DNA of 24,342 bases from Nemertoderma westbladi (GCA_032718475.1 JAUCBJ010004889.1:1-24342); one strand, 5' to 3'. Positions 7,642 through 17,680 are shown, numbered from the stretch's first letter. Notes: a model not told the origin generated them from the letters alone. A program made the numbers and translations.

Positions 7642-9436
7642 CGATCAATCTGCTTACTGGGCGGAAAAGCCAACCAACCACCAAGGAAGGTTAAGGCTGA
7701 ATCACCAGCCGATCGCCTCAATGGTTGGAAAGCCCACTTTGAGAAGCTCCTCAATAATGACAGGGTATTGCCTGATAACTTTATAGAAGTAAAAGTGTCT
7801 GAGTTTGTACTCCCAGATATTCCCATTGGCGATATCTCCTTTGCAGAAGTGAAGGCTGCTGCAAAGAGCATTAAGACCAATCGTGCCAGTGGAGTAGATG
7901 GTGTTCCCCCTGAGGTCTTTAAAATAGCTGAGTGTTTAAAGCTCATCTATCCCATCATAGTAGACATGTACCGAACAACAAGAGTCCCACAAGAAATGAA
8001 AACAAATAAGTTGGTGCCAGTTCCCAAGAAGGGCAACCTAACACTCTATGGTTCTTTTCGGGGAATCTCATTGATCTCGATTGCTGCAAAGCTATACAAT
8101 AGGATTCTATTAAATCGCATCAGGGATCCCATTGAGAGACTGCTCCGTGGAAATCAGAATGGGTTCCGTAAAGGTCGTGGGACCATGGAGCCCATTTTGG
8201 CACTTAGAAGGATAATTGAAGAGTTATCAAAAAAGAAAGACAGGCATCTGGCTGTTATCTTTGTTGACTTCTTCAAGGCCTTTGATTCAGTCTCTCGTTC
8301 ATGTATGTTCAGCATACTTTCATTATATGGGATTCCTGATGAAATTATTGCAGCAATCAGATCAGATCAGTATATGATGGTTCGACAACATTTGTGTCTA
8401 CTGTTGACGGTGACACAGAACCATTTGAAGTGTTATGGGGCATCCTCCAAGGAGACACACTTGCACCATTCTTGTTCATTATTGTGGTTGACTATGTTCT
8501 ACGCATGTCCTTAGATCATTATAATGATGATGGGGTGATGATAACTCCACCTACTGGCTCCAGAAGTCGAGGAAATCCTGCCAAGTACCTAACTGATCTA
8601 GACTTTGCTGTTGACTTAGGAGTACTCTCAGAATCATTAGAGGGAGCCCAACGGCTCCTCAGCTCATTAGAACATGCTGCTTCTAGTGTTGGTCTTTTTA
8701 TTAACTCCAGAAAGACCAAAATTCTGACAGTTAACTTTGAAAGTCCTCAGCAAGTCTCTGATCGGATGAGCATAAGCTCAAAGAATGGTATGCTTGAGCA
8801 TGTGGACGACTTCTGTTACCTGGGATCATGGATCCGGAAGTCAGGTGAGGACCTTCGAATACGTAAGGGAAAGGCATGGGCAGCCTTGAATAGGCTTTCC
8901 AGGATTTGGAAGTTACCGATAATTAAACGGAAACTTAAGGTCCGATTATTTAGAGCAGCAGTAGTTCCAGTACTCCTCTACGGGAGTCCATGCTGGGCTC
9001 TAACTGCTGAGGACACCAAATCTCTGGATGGCACATTCACAAGAATGCTACGCCGGGTTCATTGTGTCAAGTACAATGCACACATCTCCAACCAGACACT
9101 ATATAACATTGGTGGTGTCTCATTGGTTCCCCCAAGCTTGACACTAGAACAAAATCGCCTCCGCTTTGCAGGACATTGCTTTCGCCGTGAGGACCAGCCA
9201 GTGCATAATCTTGTACTTTGGCAGCCTCATGGAGTGAATAAGCATGGTGGACAGCCCATGACTTTGTTGAGACGCATCTTAAAGGACACTGGCCTTGAAG
9301 ATGCGGATGATCTAGCAAATGTCATGGGTGATAGGGAGTTGTGGCGGTGCAATTTTGTCGATAAGCCGGCACAGCATTCTTAAAAATGCAGCTGCAATGC
9401 AGCATGCCGATCCTAGTAGTAGTAGTAGTAGTAGTA
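7642..9436 (+). mobile_element. LINE copy B, complete 5'-truncated insertion
   Basis: The insertion is bounded by GGACTGACTAT at 7631-7641 and again at 9437-9447, a target-site duplication of 10-12 bp. The body starts inside the coding region, before the RT domain, and ends with a very short 3' UTR and a TAG repeat tail (9414-9437). Loss of the 5' end with an intact 3' end is typical of target-primed reverse transcription. The apurinic-type endonuclease expected upstream is absent in every copy in this window. The short 3' UTR and trinucleotide tail are RTE-like, but the clade assignment needs a tree. Confidence 0.9.
7648..9383 (+). pseudogene. Reverse transcriptase of LINE copy B (frameshifted, FAVD)
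   Basis: The reading frame is open from about 7648 (LLTGRKANQPPRK, then GWKAHFEKLLNN) to a stop after KPAQHS at 9383, the natural C-terminus. Domain order: pre-palm ASGVDGVPPEVFK, fingers LVPVPKKGNLTLYGSFRGIS, motif A FVDFFKAFDS, GILQGDTLAPFLF, motif C, thumb, and a C-terminal zone with RLRFAGHCFRR. Two lesions disable it. A 5-bp GATCA-type duplication near 8360-8372 shifts the frame between the two halves, and motif C reads FAVD instead of FADD because of an Asp to Val change near 8609. It is a dead copy of the same family as A, D and E. Confidence 0.9.
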
Positions 9437-9437
9437 G
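9414..9437 (+). repeat. (TAG)8 tail of LINE copy B
   Basis: Eight TAG units follow GCCGATCC at the 3' end of the element. Copy D carries the same tail as three units on the other strand (21378-21386). Confidence 0.85.
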
Positions 9438-9447
9438 GACTGACTAT
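9437..9447. repeat. Target-site duplication, 3' side of LINE copy B
   Basis: GGACTGACTAT follows directly on the TAG tail and matches 7631-7641. Confidence 0.85.
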
Positions 9448-9854
9448 TTAGTTTTGGGGGCAGAGTAGAGTAGCAAGTGTTTCCTATAGGCTTCGGCTCT
9501 GTCATTTACGGTTGTGCTTGTGCACTCTGTCCGCTATCTATACAGTTCATCCCAGGCTCGCCAGGATCGACGGTATAGTTTTGAGGGCAAAGTAACAGCT
9601 AACCGTTTGCATCCAATCCGTCCCACCCCTGTTTGGACTCAGACTGACGGTATCCTGGTGTTCTGCACTATCGCCAAGTTCCAATAGCGTGAAGCTGCAC
9701 CAAGTTTATTACGACGAGTATACTTTTTTCCATGACTTTGATATTCTACGACTTTTTTCAAATATATTTTTTCAGTGTATTTTTAGCATAACGAAATGAC
9801 TAAAATACTGTATATTTTCTGTATATTTTGGATTATTTTGAGGCTATACTTTAG
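9448..9854. other. Host flank of LINE copy B, locally duplicated
   Basis: No gene is supported. Once copy B is removed, the flanks show related words: GCACTCTGTCC at about 7600 and 9524, and TAGTTTTGGGGGCAGAGTA at 9449 against TAGTTTTGAGGGCAAAGTA at 9573. The insertion therefore landed in an older tandem repeat of roughly 120 bp. From 9710 on, the sequence is AT-rich with no recognised feature. Confidence 0.45.
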
Positions 9855-10885
9855 ATCCATTAATTGGATTCACTTTGGAAAAATCACTTCAGCAACTTGC
9901 TTGGGCAGCCACCAAACATTGAGGTCAGTTCTACAAGGAAAATATATGACAAGACACTACCTATAGAAACAGGGGACTTCACACCTGCCGAACTCCAAAG
10001 AAGCATTAAATGCATGTCCAATAATAAAGCGAGTGGATTAGATGAAATCCCAGTGGAGGTATGGAAAACCGGAGTGCTAAACAGACCATTATTGAATGTT
10101 TGCAACCGGATGTTAAAAGGGGAAAAGCCACCACCAATGTGGACTAAAGGTCAACTAAAGCCTCTCCCCAAGAAAGGAGACCTTGGCATACCAACAAACT
10201 ATCGTGGGATCTATCTGCTTGTGGTAGCTACCAAAATATACAATAAAATGATTCTATTTAGGCCTCACATAGAGAAACTACTGCGAAGAGCCAAAACGGA
10301 TTTCGACCAAGTAGATGAACAATAGCTCAGATACTTGCACTACTGGATACTGATTAAAGGAATTAAGTCAAAGAATCTCCCCGCAGTCATGAATTTTGTG
10401 GACTTCAAGAAGGCATTCGACTCCGTCCATAGAGGTAAAATGCATGAAATCCTAAGAGCTTATGGAATACCAGAAGTAATTGTTGCTGGCATTGGATTGT
10501 TATGTTGTGACACAGAAGCGCAGGTACTCTCACCAGAAGGTGAAACTGAGTTTTCTCAATCCTGGCTGGCATACTGCAAGGTGACACATTAGCACCATTA
10601 CTATTTGTAATTGTGCTGGATTACGCAATAAGGACAGCCACAAAGGGTGAAGATCTGGGATTCACACTTCAAGAACGCAAAGTAGTAGATATCCGGCAAC
10701 TACAGTCACAGACACCGACTTTGCGGATGACATCGCCCTGCTCTCTAATACGCTAGCAGATGCACAGCTTCTACTAAATAAAGTGGAGAGGGCTGCTAAA
10801 GAGGTTGGATTGCATATAAACGCATATAAGCGAGCTAGTTACACCGCTCTAGGCCCCCACCTAGAGAACAAATCACCACTATGGT
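9855..10885 (+). pseudogene. Decayed reverse transcriptase of a second LINE family (copy C)
   Basis: Different sequence but the same domain order as copies A, B, D and E: WKNHFSNLLGQPPN, NKASGLDEIPVEVWK, KPLPKKGDL and NYRGI up to a stop near 10323. A shifted frame gives FVDFKKAFDSVHRGKM (motif A), LRAYGIPE and LSPEGETEF, another shift gives QGDTLAPLLFVIVLDY, and another gives TDFADDIALLSNT with the FADD motif C. At least three frameshifts or stops separate these blocks, so the copy is dead. Homology fades near 10885 in what would be the region after the palm. No tail or target-site duplication was found. Its sequence is closer to a generic metazoan member of this RT group than to the local family. 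Confidence 0.85.
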
Positions 10886-11170
10886 TACAACTACATTCGC
10901 AATACACATCTTTGTAAGGCTGATATGGCCATATAGTTAACGTCGATTAAATACAAATAGGCTGCCATTGATACATTCGACCCTGTGGTCAGCATGAACA
11001 TTCCGCAGGGTGACGCTGGACTTTGCATACATCACAAAGGAAATTAATCCTGATGGTTTAGGTGAGTTGCATCATTTCAATTCACATAGAATTCCATAAC
11101 TCGTCGTAATTTATGATTATCATTTGTCAACTTTATAGGATGGGTATTCTACTTTATATGATTGACTCCA
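10886..11170. other. Spacer; possible 3' end region of the BEL element
   Basis: No coding potential is seen. The 3' LTR of the minus-strand BEL element would be expected here, but comparison by eye with 15002-15500 shows no matching repeat, so no LTR is called. Confidence 0.3.
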
Positions 11171-11699
11171 TTACTTGATATCGCTAGCATCAGTATCGAA
11201 CTTGAGGTTGAGAAGTTTGTTGTCCATCGTGATTCCAACACCTCCATTAGCTGCCTCAAGCAGACACAAAGCCTGTAAGGGCCCATTGCTGTTCATATCA
11301 TTACGGTTCGAGTGAGTCCATCTTTGCTCAGGAATATTTTGGTTACTCGTGCTGTGGACCAATGCCCGCGTCTCTCAGTTCTTCATTGACCAGGACCATT
11401 TCTCCTACCACGATGTTGCGATGGGTATGGTTCCACTTCAGTCTGGTTCGCAGGATGATGAGGTATTTGTGGGACCATATTCACCACCAGTGGGCTGCCA
11501 GGGCTTGTCACTTCTTCCAGTCAGTGTGGCAGTTAATCTCGCCGGGATCGGGAAACATCCCTTTGGGGAGGATATCGGTTTTGGGTTGGCCCAGTAGATG
11601 GTTTGGTGTCAGAGGTTTGAGATCGGTGGGGTTGTCTTGGATTGGTACGATGTGGCTATTGTTGAGCATCGCCGTAATTTCACAGAACATTGTGCGCAA
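11171..11699 (-). pseudogene. pol: BEL/Pao pol C-terminus, DUF5641-like
   Basis: LKPLTPNHLLGQPKTDILP (near 11600) and a following RTRLKWNHTHRNIVVGEMV segment (near 11440) match the region after integrase in BEL/Pao, thought to act in DNA or chromatin binding. The end is QALCLLEAANGG near 11250, then a short tail to a stop at 11171. Several frames are needed to read it. Plus-strand frames at 11349-11748 are shadows. Confidence 0.75.
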
Positions 11700-12107
11700 T
11701 GCATCGTGTGTTACCCTTGTGTCTCCTAACTATGGACCTATTTACTAGGTTGATAAGCTTCTCCCAGATTCCGCTTGTGTGTAGGGCCTTTGGGGTTTGG
11801 AAATTCCATTCTATCTGATGCTCGTTCGGAGAACCATTCAGCCAGGGTTTCCCGCAACTGCCTTTCCCCTCCAATGAAGTTTGTGCCGTTATCCGAGTAC
11901 ATGTGGCAACATGATCCGTTTCCGACAATAAACTGTTGTAGTGCATTTAGAAACGCATGTTGGGATAGATTTATTACGATGTCCAGGTAGACCGCTCGAG
12001 ATCTCAGGCATGTAAAAATATTCCCCCCAGTATTTGATATTGGAACACCTCTCGATTATGGTGAATGGTCCAAAGCAATCCAATCCTGCGATATAGAATG
12101 GGGGCAA
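11700..12107 (-). pseudogene. pol: BEL/Pao integrase core, frameshifted
   Basis: DDE-type integrase remnant, which in an intact element would insert the cDNA. All three acidic positions can still be seen on the minus strand: D in FYIAGLDCFGPF near 12090, D in SDNGTNFIGG near 11890, and E in HTSGIWEKL near 11780. The first block and the last block are in different frames (12107 and 11946 differ by a non-multiple of three), so no enzyme can be made. The region KSIPTCVSKCTTTVYCRKR sits between them. Confidence 0.8.
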
Positions 12108-12114
12108 GCAGGGA

Positions 12115-12480
12115 GCGAGGAAGTATAATCCAATGCTGGATGTTGGTGATGATACAATTTTGTCCAGCAGGTAGGTTCGTCTAGTGGCATTGTCTTACCA
12201 GGAGTTTAGCGAGATGGAATCCTCCATGGATGATCGCAGGATACTTGATGTCACACTCCGTTGGTGCGTTTGCCATGTTGGTGTCCATCCAGATCAAGTT
12301 ATCCTTTCCCATGACCGGTTTGAGTTGATAAATAGGGCTGTCAGATTTAAGGGTACAACTCTTTTCAAACTGTTCCCACTCGTCCAGGAAGTATTATCTT
12401 TGTGTATAACAGACTATATATCATTCGGCGAGTTGGTTTTCCTTGATGCTATACTTCACGATTGGGAGGTGTAATTTCCA
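12115..12480 (-). pseudogene. pol: BEL/Pao pol remnant: integrase zinc-binding (H2C2) region
   Basis: The minus strand encodes DEWEQFEKSC, SDSPIYQLKPVMGKDNLIW, DIKYPAII and KLLVRQCH, which follows the BEL consensus before and within the integrase H2C2 zinc-binding domain. Stops occur after CH and near the start of the block. The plus-strand frame at 12184-12474 is the shadow of this region. Confidence 0.7.
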
Positions 12481-12614
12481 TCTCATGAAGTTTTGGAGTA
12501 CCAGAATATAGTCGGTGAGCTGCTTCATATAGGAATCCATAGAGATTGATTAAGCAGTGGCTTGCGGTATCATTAGGGATTGAATATGCTCCAATTGTCA
12601 TATAGAGCAAGTTT

Positions 12615-12710
12615 GAATCCTTTTCAGGCTTGCACAAGCAACTATAGACCGATGGATCGGACATTATATAGAGCAAGTTCGAATCCTTTTCAGGCTCGCA
12701 CAAGCAACTA
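12615..12710. repeat. 65-bp direct duplication carrying the GAATCC motif
   Basis: Two units (about 12601-12647 and 12666-12712) share TATATAGAGCAAGTT, GAATCCTTTTCAGGCT and GCACAAGCAACTATAGA. The unit lies in the BEL pol remnant between RNase H and integrase and is not expected there. Confidence 0.7.
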
Positions 12711-12714
12711 TAGA

Positions 12715-12858
12715 TGTCCCTTATCTTGGCACCCTTAACTTTCCAGAGTTCTTTATCGTCTTCCTATTACTTCCCGCTATCCCATGGTAGGTCAAACTTC
12801 ATGCTCCAGGTGAGCTGGGGTTGTCTCAAGAACTCTGGGCCTTCCAACCACATTTGGC
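12715..12858 (-). pseudogene. pol: BEL/Pao pol remnant: end of RNase H
   Basis: Immediately after the gag zinc knuckle the minus strand encodes SQMWLEGPEFLRQPQ, the W-x-GP-x-(F/W)-L pattern that closes the RNase H domain of BEL/Pao polyproteins. This abrupt change of domain marks the internal deletion. The frame then decays (two stops after WDSGK). Confidence 0.65.
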
Positions 12859-15001
12859 TCATCTATTATCGCTGCATATCGCACAGCATGTCTGCTTGTT
12901 GCAGTCTCTTATGTAATGTCCAATGCTCAGGCATTTCAAGCAACCCTGATGTTTCATTATTGCCTCGAAACGGGGAACCAAATCCGCGTATTTGAAACAT
13001 TGGCAAAGTTCTACGGCGTGTTTCTCCCCACAGAAGATGCAAATGAGTTGGTTGTGGGTTACGTCCCGCTTGGGAACCCAAATAGTGAAGAAGCTGGCCC
13101 ATTCTTCAGCCATCTCGATTTCGTTCTCCTCATCTTCATCATCATCGGAGCAATATATAGCCATAGTGCAGACGGGTTCGTGGAACCTAGGTTTGGGTAT
13201 TGGAATCCGGGATCTGGTCGCCGTCCCCCACCCCCCCCCCCCCATCCTGCTTCACCAGACTCTGTTTGGAAAATATAGAGTCATTCATCGCTTCTGAGAC
13301 GTCGTCGAGGAATCTAGACATTTCCAGATATGTAGGATCGTATTCTGGATGACGTTGGCGTAGATCGACGCATTTGTAGGCCTATTTGGTCTGCAACCAT
13401 CCGGGAAATTTTCGAGAAATCTGTTGGATGTTTAATATGTTGTTGACTTTATCCTACTTCTGTAAAGGTTTTAAACTATAATCTGCCTCCTACATTGAGT
13501 CCAAAAACTTTTGAATATTTTGGGGGGTCTCCCAATGAACCTGCATCCTGTACCAGTTTCTCTAGAGTTTTATTAATGATGGTCCCGGTATTTCCATATC
13601 GCCGGTTTAAAATGTCCCATGCATCTTGATATGCTTCATCATCGCCCCCCCCCCCCCCCCCCCCTGAAGCAACAGATTAATCTCTTTGGTTTATCTCCGA
13701 GATATTGAGGTAGATAAACGAGCGGTTTTCCAGCACTCGAATAATACTTAGATCCATCGATGTGGGTTTGCCGGAGGTGTTGAGAGGGCCGGGTGCACTG
13801 CCGACATAGGATGGGTCCAACAGGATTTTGGCGTGTCGGGGATTATTCGAACGTGGGTGTCAGGGGTTGAGTTCTGTGGACCAGGCGGAACTCCCTCCTG
13901 CCGAATCCTTTTCAGGCTCATCCACTACAATTCACCTGTTAATCAGACCCACTTCATCTTCTGAGGACCTCTCACAACCATATTGGGCATTCCGGCCAGG
14001 AAGGTGCATAGCAATCCCCTCCGAATCATTTTCAGGCTCATATCAGGTACTATGACTTCCATGGTCCGCTTCTGATATGAACTTTTGTGCTGCGGGAGAG
14101 AGTTTGTGGGATTTAAGGATAGGTTGGAGGAGAGCGGGTTCTTCAAAAGGAAGTGTTTTCTCCAACTCAGGAATGGGGATGGGTTCATACCCCTGCTCGA
14201 TCCCTCTTTCCCTATCCTCCTCAATTAGGAGATCTCGCTCGAGTAAAGCAGTTTCATACTTGGCTAATTTGGCATCATCCATACTTTTCTTTTGGATCAT
14301 TATATTTTCTGCCTTTATATCTCGAGATCGTTGTTCCGCATCCCATTGTTGTATCCTTTTTATCTTATTGAGTTCTCTCTTATGTTTATTGTTCTCTAAC
14401 TGAGTTTCCATTTTGCGTTTTTTGATTTCGAGTTGAGTTTCTAGTTCACGTTTTTCGATTTTGAGTTGGGTTTCTCATTCACGATTTTCGATTTCGAGTT
14501 GAGTTTCTGCGTCTCGTTCCTCGATGTCGACTGCCTGATACTGATTGATCATTTCTTGCACCAATTTATTTCTATCCAAATCCAGCTGCGCTTATTCATT
14601 CTCCAATCGCGGTTTGACTGTGCCAGCCCGTTGCTCCCGCATCTGGTCTTGGAGTCTGTTTCTCTGAGAGTGGGTGGAGGTCGTGCTCCAGAACCTAGAC
14701 TCCGATTGTCTAGTAGTCCTCCTTGTAGCCATTCGTCTCGTAACAACTGTGGATACAGACTCTGCTTAACTCTCGAGTCTATGGTGTGACTGTTCCCCAT
14801 ACCTCCTGACGAGTTGGATGATCCGGGAGTGTTGATGCTGGAACTAGTCAAGGTGTCGCATGTGTTCCTCAAGTTTGGATTTATGTTTGCTCTAGGATTT
14901 TCTCACCAGTTTCCTTCGTGTTTACGTGCCAGTGTAGCACGGAAGTAGAATTTGGTGTCCAAAATTTGTCGCTCGGCGAAGCTCCGTCGGGAAGTTGCCA
15001 T
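12859..15001 (-). pseudogene. gag: BEL/Pao gag pseudogene
   Basis: The start is taken as the ATG at 15001 (MATSRRSFAERQIL). In order: a Ser/Gly-rich N-region; a coiled coil with an 11-residue repeat (ETQLEI-KREL type, 14398-14510); a charged linker ending PAAQKFISEADHG; a DUF1759-type core with DEAYQDAWDILNRRYG near 13630; a segment CVDLRQRHPEYDPTYLEMS near 13350; and a C-terminal zinc-knuckle region with CIFCGEKHAVELC, CLKCLSIGHYIRDC and CCAIC near 12870-13020. Gag would form the particle and bind RNA. Several in-frame stops, a frameshift near 14590 and G runs at 13231-13243 and 13645-13664 (minus-strand sense) break the frame. The family call is firm and the residue boundaries approximate. 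Confidence 0.85.
14398..14510 (-). repeat. 33-bp repeat encoding the gag coiled coil
   Basis: About three units of 33 bp encode an 11-residue helical repeat (ETQLEIEKREL-like). On the plus strand the units read GAGTTGAGTTTCTAGTTCAC and similar. The repeat length is a multiple of three, so unit gain or loss would keep the gag frame. Confidence 0.65.
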
Positions 15002-15499
15002 GGTTGGAATTCCGCAGGTTTATCTGAATTTTGCGCTGGCAAAAATTCACCGCTATATTTGGAATTTTGTTGCCGTTATTTCATAACACCGGAGTAAGTT
15101 TGAAAGGGTTGTGGATCTCCGCAATACTAGTCACTGGATATTGGATCAGGGAGTGATTGGTAATGCAGTCGAAAAGGAAAAAGAACAAGTTGGGTTGAAT
15201 CATCAATTTTATTCTAATTGATCAAGTTATCTTTGCACTGTTACACACTGATTCCAAATATATGGGACTCCCCAATGCGGCAATAGGCCAATATAAATGA
15301 AATATACACAATAATAATAATCAAATGAGTTATCAAAATAAGCCTACATTTACGAGTTATTTGGTCAGTCAGAATTATTTATTTAGATTTTAACCCCCCC
15401 AGAACTACGTTTGATACACGTCTGTCTGGTCTGTCTATATCCATCATAAGTAAAATCCATCGGTATTCTGTCAGGTCAATCCTTTTCTTGCTTTGCCTA
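15002..15499. other. BEL leader/5' LTR candidate region, unresolved
   Basis: This lies upstream of the gag start on the minus strand, so leader, primer-binding site and 5' LTR are expected. No tRNA-complementary primer-binding site or TG...CA repeat could be fixed by eye. No genes seen. Confidence 0.3.
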
Positions 15500-16050
15500 C
15501 CCCGAATCCTTTCAGGCTCGTGATAACACTGACCTCAGCTGTCCATTGGTGTCTATGAGTCTGTGAGAGAATGCAGCAGTGATACTGCATATCACTCCAT
15601 CTAGTCGGTAAAGCATCGACCCTTCAGTGCACCGCTCACCCCTTGCCATCCCTTACAGGTTGAGTCCTCAGGCAAGTCAAGTGGCTTAACTTCGGGGTTT
15701 GTTGGGACCTTATGACACCTAGTGTCACCAGCGTTCGAATCCTTTTCAGGCTCGCACAAAGCTGACCAGCGCCACTCAGGCAGTCCAAGTCCCTCAGTAA
15801 GGTGTTGCATACCCCTCACCCCACGCCGCCATCCCTTTAGGGGGTGGGTCCAAAGGCAAGTCAAGAGGCTTAGCTCGGGGTCGGCTGTTCATGTCCCTTT
15901 CTCCCGCGCTCTGCCTAGTTTCACCCTAGGTCGAATCCTTTTCAGGCTCACCCCAGGCTGACCAGCTCGGCTTGGGGTCCCCACCTTTCTTTGTGACACC
16001 AAGTGTCACCCTAACCCAAATCCTTTGCGGCTCGTGCTAGGCTGACCAGC
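15500..16050. repeat. Irregular tandem array with GAATCCTTTTCAGGCTCG motif
   Basis: The motif begins at about 15504, 15737, 15933 and 16018. Between copies recur CTGACCAGC, CTCAGGCA, GGCAAGTCAAG(T/A)GGCTTA, CTCACCCC and an inverted TGACACC/GTGTCACC word (15713 and 15993). Unit length is about 200-230 bp, the last one short. The region is more GC-rich than its surroundings. Open frames on both strands here come from the repeat. Confidence 0.75.
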
Positions 16051-16324
16051 ACAACTCAGGCATTTGTCCCTTGGCTACCAGGAATTCTACCTGGAGCCAG
16101 ATTGTACTTGAATTCTTAGAATTTGGGCCCCAATAAAAGCACTGAGAGTGGCGATTTTGTATTTAGTCGTCAATATAAATCGCCGTAACTATGTTATTTT
16201 TAACTTTTAATCGTTCCGGTTTTTTGCACATGGTATCCGGGACTTTTTGGAATATTCGTTCATTATCGTTTATAATTTTTATATATGCCCGGCACCTGAT
16301 TTGAAAATAACGCAAACAACCACA

Positions 16325-16460
16325 GCACATTCTAAATGTTGCGGTAGACCATGGCACATTTATTATGGCACATTCTAAATGTTGCAGTAGACCATGGCAC
16401 ATTTACCATGACACATTCTAAATGTTGCGGTTGACCACAGCAAATTTACAACGGCACATT
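16325..16460. repeat. 43-bp minisatellite, about 3 units
   Basis: GCACATTCTAAATGTTGC starts at 16325, 16368 and 16411 (first base changed), and GCACATT starts again at 16454, exactly 43 bp apart each time. Each unit also holds GACCATGGCACATTTA or a near copy. Confidence 0.85.
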
Positions 16461-17679
16461 AAGCTCCCATTGAGTTAATGCTATATTTTCTTTATGGTAA
16501 TGTGGCCATTATGGGCTTCCATACTACTGACCTAGAGTACTGTAAAACGCTGTAACGATTTTTATGAAATTTTGCTAATTAAAGAACAATACACTACATA
16601 ATAACATGTCACTATTGTAGCCTATTATTCTTACCATTATTCTAGTTTGTTTTTACACTTGTTTTTTTTACGGACCACCGAAAGAGACATGAAAAATTTT
16701 CTAATACGTATGTTTGGATACAGGTGGTAGCTAATACGTCCACAAGTAAAACTAACTCGTCTACACGTATTTGTAACAGTGCAGCCATACAAATGCCAAA
16801 GTGGGACACATCACTTATTTACAATGTTGTTGGAATACAGCATGCCTGTGTATCATTGGACAAACGTAGGCCTAATTGTGATGTTAAGGAATAAATAATG
16901 CGCAAGCCACAGTTCCTAGGTCACGATTAACTAAAATAATATTCTTAGTGTAGAACATTCAATGAAAAGAATTGAGAGTGGCTTAGATTGCACAACAGCT
17001 AAATAACAGTATAACTGAAGTGCAGAACTGCAGATAGTCATATATCACGAATTCATCGAGTCAAGTCATCGATTCAGTCGAGTAAAATATAAATTGTATA
17101 TAACATTAATTTGTTAACTTCATTAATATCAAAACATTAGGCCTATATGTATCGTTACTAACACTTTTGTGAGAGCGGTTAATCCTTGAAAGGCGTATTC
17201 GCCAATGTATTTAATCGCATTCTGGTGAAGTTTCAGGTCTTCTAATCTAGACAGATTTCTGAAATTAAATTACCAAACTTAAGTAAAGATATAATTCGTA
17301 TAATATATCATTGTTTCAAGATTATTATCATCAAAATGGTATTAAAATTTTTCGCTTGAGCATATATGGTGCGAGCGACATCACACATGTCACACCATAT
17401 CGTGGTAATATCAATGGTCTTTTGGTATTCTTTTAATTCCACACCCTGACATGCCCACAATGTTGTATTATACTGTGTCACTTTAATTTCCCTGATAATG
17501 TGCCATACTGTACCATGCCATGACATATCATGCAGTGCAATGACAGCACTGCCATGCCTAATAAAGTGACCATCGCATGCTATGTATTGTAAGTTTCCCA
17601 GTTGTAAAACCATTCCCAGTATTATTATACAATATGCGATCGTGTGTTGTGATATGCCATATCATTGCCAATTTGTAGA
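16461..17679. other. Long AT-rich spacer
   Basis: No supported gene in 1.2 kb. The minus-strand frame at 17308-17613 has no domain and lies in a stretch rich in CCATG and GCCAT words. A short direct word pair (GTCAAGTCATCGATTCAGTCGAG) lies near 17059. Confidence 0.4.
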
Positions 17680-17680
17680 G

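Larger units (their letters stand above)
11171..15001 (-). mobile_element. Decayed, internally deleted BEL/Pao LTR retrotransposon
   Basis: Read on the minus strand the order is gag with coiled coil, gag core, zinc-knuckle region, then the tail of RNase H, the integrase zinc-binding zone, the integrase core and a C-terminal DUF5641-like region ending in CLLEAANG. This gene content and order is specific to BEL/Pao. Protease, RT and most of RNase H (normally several kb) are missing between about 12857 and 12862. Many stops and frameshifts, plus two long G tracts in gag, show long decay. No LTRs could be identified on either side. Confidence 0.85.

Noticed and set aside
11349-11748. Plus-strand frames of 82 and 128 codons
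   Set aside because: Shadows of the BEL C-terminal region on the opposite strand.
12184-12474. Plus-strand 96-codon frame
   Set aside because: It is the antisense shadow of the BEL integrase H2C2 region, which has clear family motifs on the minus strand.
14077-14403. Plus-strand 108-codon hydrophobic frame
   Set aside because: Antisense of the gag coiled coil; hydrophobic runs are expected from the complement of Glu/Lys-rich codons.
15002-15500. 5' LTR of the BEL element
   Set aside because: No matching repeat was found at 10886-11170 and no primer-binding site could be fixed by eye.
17308-17613. 101-codon minus-strand frame
   Set aside because: The translation is a by-product of repeated CCATG/GCCAT words; no domain or start context.
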